DNA from: Zoogloea oleivorans
GTDB lineage: Bacteria > Pseudomonadota > Gammaproteobacteria > Burkholderiales > Rhodocyclaceae
Reading direction: 5' to 3'
NCBI GenBank assembly: GCA_030157785.1
Contig: JAOAUC010000055.1
Span: 124,001 to 188,000 of the forward strand
DNA: 64,000 bases
The notes under the pieces are model-generated. The model was not told the DNA's origin. It made no database searches and saw only the letters and a program-made list of their open reading frames with translations. Each line of letters begins with the position of its first letter. Positions within the stretch are counted from its first letter, which is position 1. The position numbers were made by a program, and so were the translations under genes. Below are positions 57,404-64,000 of this stretch, piece by piece.

Positions 57404-58317
57404 GTCAGCCCATGAAGCTTGCCCTCGGCCCCCTGCTCTACTACTGGCCCCGCCAGTCCACCCTGGCCTTCTATGCCGACATGGCCGACGCCCCGGTGGA
57501 CATCGTTTACCTTGGCGAAACCGTGTGCTCGCGCCGCCACGAACTGCGCCTTGCCGACTGGCTCGAAATCGCCGAGATCCTCACCGCTGCCGGCAAGGAA
57601 GTGGTGCTGTCCAGCCAGGTGCTGGTCGAATCCGAATCCGACCTGAAAACCCTGCGCCGGATCGCCGGGCAGGGCAACTTCCGCGTCGAAGCCAACGACA
57701 TGGGCGCCGTGCACCTGCTGACCCGCGGCGCCGCCCCGGTCGCCGACTGGATCGCCGGCCCCACGCTGAACATCTTCAACCCGGTCACCCTCGGCATGTT
57801 CGCCGACATGGGCGCCACCCGCTGGGTCGCCCCGCCGGAGATGTCGCGCCAGCAGATCGCCGAACTGCGCGCCGGCCTCGGCCATGCGGTGGAAGTGGAG
57901 ATCTTCGCCCACGGCCGCCTGCCGCTGGCCTACTCGGCACGCTGCTTCACCGCCCGCCACTACAACCTGCAAAAAGACACCTGCGAATTCCGCTGCCTCG
58001 AATTCGCCGACGGCATTCCGCTGAAGACCCGCGAAGGTGCCCCCTTCCTGACCCTCAACGGCATCCAGACCCAGTCCGCCCACGTGCACACCCTGCTTGG
58101 CGATCTGCCGGCGGTGGTCGCCGACGGCATCGACATCCTGCGCATCAGCCCCCAGGGCGAGAACACGCTGGAGATCGTGAGCCTGTTCCGCAAGGCCATC
58201 GACGGCCTCGTCCCGCCCCTCGATGCCCTCCACGACGCCCTGCCCCTGCTCCCCGACGAGCCCTGCAACGGCTTCTGGCACGGCCGCCCGGGGGTCGAAC
58301 AATACGTCAGCAGCTAA
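57400..58317 (+). CDS. ubiV: UbiV, O2-independent ubiquinone hydroxylation
   Basis: 305-aa U32-family partner of UbiU. Cluster ligands Cys43, Cys182, Cys195 and Cys199 keep the spacing of E. coli UbiV (C39, C180, C193, C197) in the second to fourth Cys (13 and 4). Its ATG overlaps the ubiU stop (ATGA), consistent with equimolar translation of a heterodimer. Confidence 0.96.
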   Translation: MSQPMKLALGPLLYYWPRQSTLAFYADMADAPVDIVYLGETVCSRRHELRLADWLEIAEILTAAGKEVVLSSQVLVESESDLKTLRRIAGQGNFRVEANDMGAVHLLTRGAAPVADWIAGPTLNIFNPVTLGMFADMGATRWVAPPEMSRQQIAELRAGLGHAVEVEIFAHGRLPLAYSARCFTARHYNLQKDTCEFRCLEFADGIPLKTREGAPFLTLNGIQTQSAHVHTLLGDLPAVVADGIDILRISPQGENTLEIVSLFRKAIDGLVPPLDALHDALPLLPDEPCNGFWHGRPGVEQYVSS

Positions 58318-58332
58318 CCCGAGGTGCCCCCC

Positions 58333-58773
58333 ATGAAAGTCCCCGCCTTCACCCTGCCCGGCCCCTTCGCCCGCATCGGCGCCCGCCTGCCCCAGCTGCC
58401 GCCAACGCTGGTACTCGTCACCGGCCTCAACCTGGCCCTCGACCGCCTGCTGCCGCGCGACACCCTCGAACCGCTGACTGGCAAGCGCCTGCTGATGAAG
58501 ATCACCGACGCCGGCCTGGCCCTGCGCTTCACCCTCACGCCGCGCGGCTTTCGCCCGCTCCTGAGTAGCGAAACGCCGGACCTGACCATTTCCGCCACCG
58601 CCCGCGACTACCTGGCCCTCGCCCTCCGCGAGGAAGACCCGGACACCCTGTTCTTCAGCCGGCGGCTGCTGATGGAGGGTGAAACCGACCTGGGCCTGCT
58701 GGTCAAGAACACCCTGGATGCGGTGGACTGGGAAGCGCTGACGGCGCGGGTGCCGTTCTTGCGGGCAGGCTAG
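58333..58773 (+). CDS. ubiT: UbiT, SCP2-domain accessory factor
   Basis: 146-aa sterol-carrier-protein-2-domain lipid-binding protein (LTGKRLLMKITDAGLALRFT, then FFSRRLLMEGETDLGLLVKN), matching UbiT, which binds the hydrophobic intermediates in the anaerobic pathway. An upstream GTG at 58324 would add three residues; I prefer the ATG at 58333 because GAGGTG serves as ribosome site 6-8 bases before it. It lies 15 bases after ubiV. Confidence 0.94.
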   Translation: MKVPAFTLPGPFARIGARLPQLPPTLVLVTGLNLALDRLLPRDTLEPLTGKRLLMKITDAGLALRFTLTPRGFRPLLSSETPDLTISATARDYLALALREEDPDTLFFSRRLLMEGETDLGLLVKNTLDAVDWEALTARVPFLRAG

Positions 58774-58863
58774 GGGCACGTCAAGGCTGCGGGCAAGCGC
58801 CGAAACATTTCCGCCCCACCATCCCGGCTAGAATGGCCTCCATCGCGCCATTCCACCCGCCCC

Positions 58864-59946
58864 ATGCCCCTCAACCACCGCCGCAGCTCCCCCCTCGCCG
58901 CGTATTTCGCCGCCGCCATCGGGGTGCTGATCGTCTATGCCTGCCTGCACCCCTTCACGGGCTGGCGGGATCCGGGCCTGCCGGCGTTCGACTTCCTGTC
59001 CGCCCCGTGGCCGCGCTACTACACCTGGGTGGACCTGACGGTAAACGTCATCGGCATCGTCCCGCTGAGCTTCGCCCTCGTGCCGGCCCTCGGACGGCTG
59101 CCGCGGGGCTGGGCGGTGCTGCTGACCATCCTGATCACCTTTTGCCTGAGCCTGTCGGTGGAAACCCTGCAGAACTTCCTGCCCAGCCGGGTACCGTCCA
59201 ACGTGGACGTCGGCTGCAACACGCTGGGCGGACTGCTCGGCGCGCTGGCCGGCGGACGCTGGGGCGGGCGCCTGTTCGATCCGCACAGCGGCCTGACCCG
59301 CTGGCGCCGCAAGCGCATCGTCTCGGGGCATGCGGGGGAACTCGGCCTGGTGCTGATGGGCTTGTGGCTGCTCACCCTGCTGACGCCCGAAAGCCTGCTC
59401 TTCGCCACCGGCGACTTGCGCCGCCTTTTTGATCTGCCCACCCCGCTGCAATTCAACCCGACCCGCTTCGTCAAGGTGGAAGCCGCCATCGCCACCAGCC
59501 AGCTGGTCGCCGTCGGCCTGACGGCGCGCTGCATGATGCGCCAGTTCAGTCCCTGGCCGATCGTGCTGCTGGTGCTCCTCGGGCTGGGCGCCAAGACCCT
59601 CGCGGCGGCAGCCTTCTTCTCGCCGGGCGAACCCCTTCACTGGGCCACCCCCGGCGGGCAGATCGGCCTTGCCGCCGGCTCGGCGCTGCTTGGCCTGTGC
59701 CTGCTGCTGCCGGCACGCAGCCACGCCATGCTCGCCGGCATGGCCCTGCTGGTGGCCACGGCACTGGTCAACCTGGCTCCGGAAAACCCCTTCCTGCCCA
59801 GCGATGCGGCGCTGATCCGCCAGGGCAACTTCCTGAACTTCCACGGTCTGACCCAGCTGACCGCCAGCCTGTGGCCCTTCGTCACCTTCGCCTACCTGGG
59901 CCTGCTGGGGGCCAGCACCCCGCGGGATACCTTTCGCGGGCACTGA
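58864..59946 (+). CDS. VanZ-family membrane protein
   Basis: 360 aa. The N-terminal 150 residues match VanZ (ETLQNFLPSRVPSNVDVGCN then TLGGLLGAL); the rest adds about six or seven hydrophobic helices. VanZ proteins are linked to teicoplanin resistance in Gram-positives, but Gram-negative members like this have unknown roles, possibly in the envelope. It starts 90 bases after ubiT, with no clear terminator between. Confidence 0.85.
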   Translation: MPLNHRRSSPLAAYFAAAIGVLIVYACLHPFTGWRDPGLPAFDFLSAPWPRYYTWVDLTVNVIGIVPLSFALVPALGRLPRGWAVLLTILITFCLSLSVETLQNFLPSRVPSNVDVGCNTLGGLLGALAGGRWGGRLFDPHSGLTRWRRKRIVSGHAGELGLVLMGLWLLTLLTPESLLFATGDLRRLFDLPTPLQFNPTRFVKVEAAIATSQLVAVGLTARCMMRQFSPWPIVLLVLLGLGAKTLAAAAFFSPGEPLHWATPGGQIGLAAGSALLGLCLLLPARSHAMLAGMALLVATALVNLAPENPFLPSDAALIRQGNFLNFHGLTQLTASLWPFVTFAYLGLLGASTPRDTFRGH

Positions 59947-60017
59947 AAGCCGCCACCCGCGCAGCGATTGATTGATAATCGCGGACACAATTAAAAAACC
60001 GACCCCGGAGCGACCCG

Positions 60018-60326
60018 ATGAGCTATTTCCAGCACCACGTTTTCTTTTGCTGCAACCAGCGCGCCGAAGGCGAAACCTGCTGCAACGCCCAGGGCGCCTC
60101 CGAGCTGCAGGCCTACGCCAAGGACCGCGTCGCCGCGCTTGGCCTGAAGGGCAAAGGCAAGGTGCGCATCAACAAGGCCGGCTGCCTCGACCGCTGCGAC
60201 GAAGGCCCGGTGCTGGTGGTGTACCCGGACAACGTCTGGTACACCTTCATCGACAAGTCCGACATCGATGAAATCATCACCGAGCACCTGCAGCACGGCC
60301 GCATCGTCGAACGCCTGAAGATCTGA
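60018..60326 (+). CDS. Thioredoxin-like 2Fe-2S ferredoxin
   Basis: 102 aa. Cys11 or 12, Cys21 or 22, Cys56 and Cys60 (HVFFCCNQR, ETCCNAQG, AGCLDRC) form the ligand pattern of stand-alone thioredoxin-fold 2Fe-2S ferredoxins. It carries electrons in the cytoplasm; the partner is unknown. It is the first of a tight string (ferredoxin, hydrolase, GST, nodI) with gaps of 2 bases or overlaps. Confidence 0.9.
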   Translation: MSYFQHHVFFCCNQRAEGETCCNAQGASELQAYAKDRVAALGLKGKGKVRINKAGCLDRCDEGPVLVVYPDNVWYTFIDKSDIDEIITEHLQHGRIVERLKI

Positions 60327-60328
60327 AC

Positions 60329-60976
60329 ATGAGTCGCGCCGCCACCGAAAACGCGCTGATCAACGGCCCCGACGGCCCGATCGAGCTGATCATCGACACC
60401 CCCGAGCACGTCCGCGGCATTGCCCTCGTGTGCCATCCGCACCCGCTCTTCCACGGCGCCAACACCAACAAGGTTGCCCACACCCTGGCGCGGGTCTTCC
60501 GCGACCTGGGCTACGCCGCCCTGCGGCCCAACTTCCGCGGCGTCGGCAAGAGCGTCGGCGTGCACGACAACGGCATCGCCGAAACCGAAGACATGCTGAC
60601 CGTCATCAGTTGGGCGCAGAGCCGCTGGGGCGGCATGCCGCTGGCCCTGGGTGGCTTCTCCTTCGGCGCCTACGTACAGACTCGCGTCGCCGCCCGCCTG
60701 GCCGAAGGTGTCACGCCGGCCGGCCGTATCGTGCTGGTCGGCACCGCCGCCGGCCACGTCACCGGCGCGCGCAGCTACACGACCCTGCCGGTCGCCAAAG
60801 ACAGCCTGATCATCCACGGCGAGAAGGACGAAACCGTGGCCCTGTCCAACGTGCTGGAATGGGCCGAACCGCAGGAACTGCCCGTCGTGGTGGTGCCCGG
60901 AGCCGACCACTTCTTTCACGGCAAGCTGCACATCATCCGCAGCATCATCGACCGCGCCTGGAGCCCCCTGCCATGA
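60329..60976 (+). CDS. Alpha/beta hydrolase (YfhR/dienelactone-type)
   Basis: 215 aa. Nucleophile Ser in GGFSFGAYVQTRVA, ALVCHPHPLFHGANTNK near the N-terminus, ALRPNFRGVGKS, acidic residue in GEKDETVAL, and His in PGADHFFHGKLH. This small group often sits beside the ferredoxin seen here, but the substrate is unknown. It starts 2 bases after the ferredoxin and overlaps the GST gene by 4 bases. Confidence 0.88.
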   Translation: MSRAATENALINGPDGPIELIIDTPEHVRGIALVCHPHPLFHGANTNKVAHTLARVFRDLGYAALRPNFRGVGKSVGVHDNGIAETEDMLTVISWAQSRWGGMPLALGGFSFGAYVQTRVAARLAEGVTPAGRIVLVGTAAGHVTGARSYTTLPVAKDSLIIHGEKDETVALSNVLEWAEPQELPVVVVPGADHFFHGKLHIIRSIIDRAWSPLP

Positions 60977-61580
60977 AACTCGTCGTCTCGCTCACCAGCC
61001 CCTACGCCCGCAAGATCCGCATCGTACTGGCCGAAAAGGCCCTGCCCTACGCGCTGGAGGTAGACATCCCGTGGCTGGCTGAAACCAGCGTGCCCGACTA
61101 CAACCCGCTCGGCAAGGTGCCGGCCCTGATCGCCGACGATGGCGAAGTCTGGTACGACTCGCCAGTCATCGCCGAATACCTCGAAACCCAGGGCGGCCCG
61201 GCCCTGCTGCCCGCCGAGCGCCTCGCCGCGCTGCCGGTGCGCCAGACCGAAGCGCTGGCCGACGGCATCACCGACGCTGCGGTGGCAGCCTTCCTCGAAA
61301 GCCGTCGCCCGGCCGAACAGCAGGACGCCGCCAGCATCGCCCGCCAGCTCACCAAGATCCGCCGCGGCCTGGCCGCCCTGGAAGAGCGTCTCGCCCGGCA
61401 AAAGGGCTTTGGCGGCAATGCGCTCAGCCTCGGCGACATCGCGGTGGGCTGCGCCCTCGGCTACCTCGACTTCCGCTTCCCGCAGATCGACTGGCGCGGC
61501 ACGCACCTGCCGCTGGCCTCGTGGGCCGCACAGGTCTTCGCCCGGCCGTCCTTCGCCGACAGCGTTCCGCCGCCCGTCTG

Positions 61581-61581
<1 letters not shown>
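60973..61581 (+). CDS. Glutathione S-transferase family protein
   Basis: 202 aa with an N-terminal thioredoxin-like domain ([39 protein letters not shown] is the glutathione-binding part) and an all-helical C-terminal half ([15 protein letters not shown]). Ser or Cys at the usual catalytic position reads as SPYARK, so it is a GST of the SspA/YibF-like kind. The reaction is unknown. The start overlaps the hydrolase stop (ATGA) and the stop overlaps the nodI start (TGATG). Confidence 0.88.
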
Positions 61582-62528
<947 letters not shown>

Positions 62529-62553
62529 GCGGACATGAAAGCTGACTGACCCC

Positions 62554-63915
62554 ATGCAGCAGGGCTTCCCTCCCCTTCCGGCTCCCCTCGACTGCGCCGA
62601 GATCCTCGACCGCCTGTCCATCGCCCTGGCCCTGGTAGATGAAGCGACGGGTCGCTTCGCGCGCGTCAACCAGGCCTTTGTTGCCAGCTTCGGCCAGCCC
62701 GCCGAGACTTTCCAGGCGTGGTGGGCCACCGTTCACCGGGACCCCGACGCGGTGGACGTGCTGTGCGGCGACTGGACCCAGCGGCTCGCCATGGGCAGCC
62801 AGGAGAACATCGAGTCCGACATGCACGGCGCCGACGGGCAAGTCCGCCACATCCGCACGCAGATCCAGAGCCACGCCGGCCACCTGCTGCTGTGCTTCGT
62901 CGACCTCACCGACAACGACAACCGCCAGGACCTCCTCCGCCAGGCCCTGGCCGAGATGGAAACCCGCTCCACCACCGATCCGCTCACCGGCCTGCTGACC
63001 CGGCGGCGTCTCGAAGAAGCGTCGGCCAGCGAGATGCACCGCTTCCGCCGCTTCGGCCATCCTATCTCGCTGATCATCGCCGACATCGATCACTTCAAGA
63101 TGGTCAACGACGCCTTCGGGCATCTGGTGGGTGACGAAGTGCTGGTGGAATTCGCCCTCCGTCTGGCATCCGAATGCCGCGACCTTGACGTGATCGGCCG
63201 CTACGGCGGCGAAGAGTTCGTGATCCTGCTGCCCAGCACGCCGCTGGCCGGCGGTTTCACGCTGGCCAACAAGCTGCGCCTGGCCATCTGCAGCACCCCC
63301 TTCGATGCCGTCGGCCCGGTCAGTGCCAGTTTCGGCATCGCTGAATGCCTCGAAGGCGACAGTTGGCACAGCTGGCTGTCGCGGGCCGACAAGGCCCTCT
63401 ACCAGGCCAAGGCCGACGGCCGCAACCGGGTTGTCGCCGCCCCGGGCAGCGCCTTCGATGAGCACAGCCTCAAGCACCGCAACCGCCTCGACCGGCTGAC
63501 CTGGGAAGAAGGCCACTGCGTCGGCGACCCGGTCATCGACGCCCAGCACCGCCAGCTCTTCGTGCTCGCCAACCGGCTCCTGTACATCGTCCGCGAAGCC
63601 GGTCCGCCGGCCGAACTGCACGCCACCATCCGCGAACTGTCGCAGGCCACCACGCGCCACTTCCGCGACGAGGAAGCCATTCTCAAGGCCCTCGGTTACC
63701 CGCGCTGCGACCAGCACGCCAAGGCCCACCGCATCCTCACCGCCAAACTCGACGGCCTGTCGAGCCAGAGCGCCCTCGGCAGCCTGCCCACCTCCAAGCT
63801 GATCGAATTCCTCGCTTACGACCTGGTGGACCACCACGCCCTCGGTGCCGACCGCGACTTCATTCCCTGGCTACGCGTGGGCGCCCGCAACGACACGCCG
63901 CCCACCGTAAACTGA
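62554..63915 (+). CDS. Diguanylate cyclase fused to bacteriohemerythrin
   Basis: 453-aa cytoplasmic protein. A PAS-like N-terminal domain (about 15-120) is followed by a GGDEF-type domain with active-site GGEEF (218-222) and inhibitory site RDLD, so it should make c-di-GMP. A C-terminal hemerythrin domain (about 315-440) holds the di-iron His/Glu set: IDAQHRQLF, TTRHFRDEEAIL, CDQHAKAHR and VDHHALGADRDF. This suggests oxygen- or NO-controlled c-di-GMP synthesis. It lies 25 bases after nodI and 8 bases before nodJ. The ribosome site is weak. Confidence 0.93.
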   Translation: MQQGFPPLPAPLDCAEILDRLSIALALVDEATGRFARVNQAFVASFGQPAETFQAWWATVHRDPDAVDVLCGDWTQRLAMGSQENIESDMHGADGQVRHIRTQIQSHAGHLLLCFVDLTDNDNRQDLLRQALAEMETRSTTDPLTGLLTRRRLEEASASEMHRFRRFGHPISLIIADIDHFKMVNDAFGHLVGDEVLVEFALRLASECRDLDVIGRYGGEEFVILLPSTPLAGGFTLANKLRLAICSTPFDAVGPVSASFGIAECLEGDSWHSWLSRADKALYQAKADGRNRVVAAPGSAFDEHSLKHRNRLDRLTWEEGHCVGDPVIDAQHRQLFVLANRLLYIVREAGPPAELHATIRELSQATTRHFRDEEAILKALGYPRCDQHAKAHRILTAKLDGLSSQSALGSLPTSKLIEFLAYDLVDHHALGADRDFIPWLRVGARNDTPPTVN

Positions 63916-63923
63916 CACCCCCG

Positions 63924-64000
63924 ATGTCCCTCGCCACCGCCCACTTTTCCCCGCCCGTGCTGTCGCTGCGCCTGTTTGCCGTGTGGCGGCGCAACTTCCT
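63924..64000 (+). CDS. nodJ: NodJ-like ABC-2 permease, 5' end only
   Basis: The first 25 codons run to the window edge and include VLSLRLFAVWRRNFL, which matches the N-terminus of NodJ permeases (an Arg-Arg-Asn-Phe-Leu segment before the first helix). It is the membrane partner of the NodI-like ATPase. The start is the ATG 8 bases after the cyclase stop. Confidence 0.75.
   Translation, partial: MSLATAHFSPPVLSLRLFAVWRRNF

Overview
The window is a GC-rich stretch of bacterial chromosome. Its content fits a betaproteobacterium of the Rhodocyclales type (Azospira, Dechloromonas, Thauera or Azoarcus-like); this is inferred from gene content, not from an rRNA gene. Pointers are the oxygen-independent ubiquinone genes ubiU-ubiV-ubiT, a nodI/nodJ-type exporter pair, FNR/ANR-type boxes, and many PAS/GGDEF/EAL sensory proteins. 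I see no rRNA, tRNA, CRISPR array, intact insertion sequence or prophage.

Layout. 0.1-4.5 kb: two small unknown genes, catalase-peroxidase katG and an rRNA-type methyltransferase. 4.5-9.5 kb: a Cache chemoreceptor divergent from a SulP-STAS-cyclic-nucleotide-binding transporter with an FNR-type box between them, then a small Stv-like protein. 9.6-18.8 kb: a methyltransferase, then a three-gene signalling operon on the minus strand (hybrid kinase, HisKA_2 kinase, REC-PAS-PAS-GGDEF-EAL), then a zinc phospholipase C-like protein. 18.8-25.7 kb: fumC, a PAP2 phosphatase, a GT4 glycosyltransferase, a lipocalin and a MASE1-PAS-GGDEF-EAL protein. 25.7-37.6 kb: a coherent amino-acid catabolic island. 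A MocR-type regulator is divergent from a four-gene ABC importer followed by gabD, gabT, a DcaP-like porin and glutamate dehydrogenase; together these suggest uptake and breakdown of GABA or a close relative (5-aminovalerate, polyamine-derived compounds) to succinate with nitrogen recovery.

37.6-39.5 kb is a scar. A 3'-end remnant of an HlyD adaptor and a 3'-end remnant of a DUF1223 protein flank an AT-richer patch carrying one unknown membrane protein. 39.5-50.3 kb is a dense housekeeping block: RIO1-like kinase, YcaO, ArfB, VOC and SRPBCC proteins, an RlmN-family paralogue, a REP-like inverted repeat, YejK/NdpA, a Cys-rich mini-protein, DgkA, a hydrolase, a flavin reductase, MutY, a LON-substrate-binding-domain protein and UbiX. 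50.3-56.2 kb: a sodium:solute symporter, a large Cache/HAMP/PAS/GAF/PAS/GGDEF/EAL protein, and an orphan NMT1-type periplasmic binding protein immediately upstream of it. 56.3-64 kb: a clear FNR-type promoter driving ubiU-ubiV-ubiT, a VanZ protein, a thioredoxin-like ferredoxin, a hydrolase, a GST, nodI, a diguanylate cyclase fused to hemerythrin, and the first codons of nodJ.

Themes. Four GGDEF proteins (three with EAL) occur within 64 kb, each with a different input: a two-component receiver, MASE1, a Cache domain plus binding protein, and an oxygen-binding hemerythrin. Together with the FNR-type boxes, UbiUVT and chemoreceptor, this suggests a lifestyle of moving between oxic and anoxic niches. 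The most unusual arrangements are the binding-protein/c-di-GMP pair without a transporter, the hemerythrin-cyclase between nodI and nodJ, the SulP-STAS-cNMP fusion, the coupled YcaO-RIO1 pair, and the double-truncation scar at 37.6-39.5 kb.
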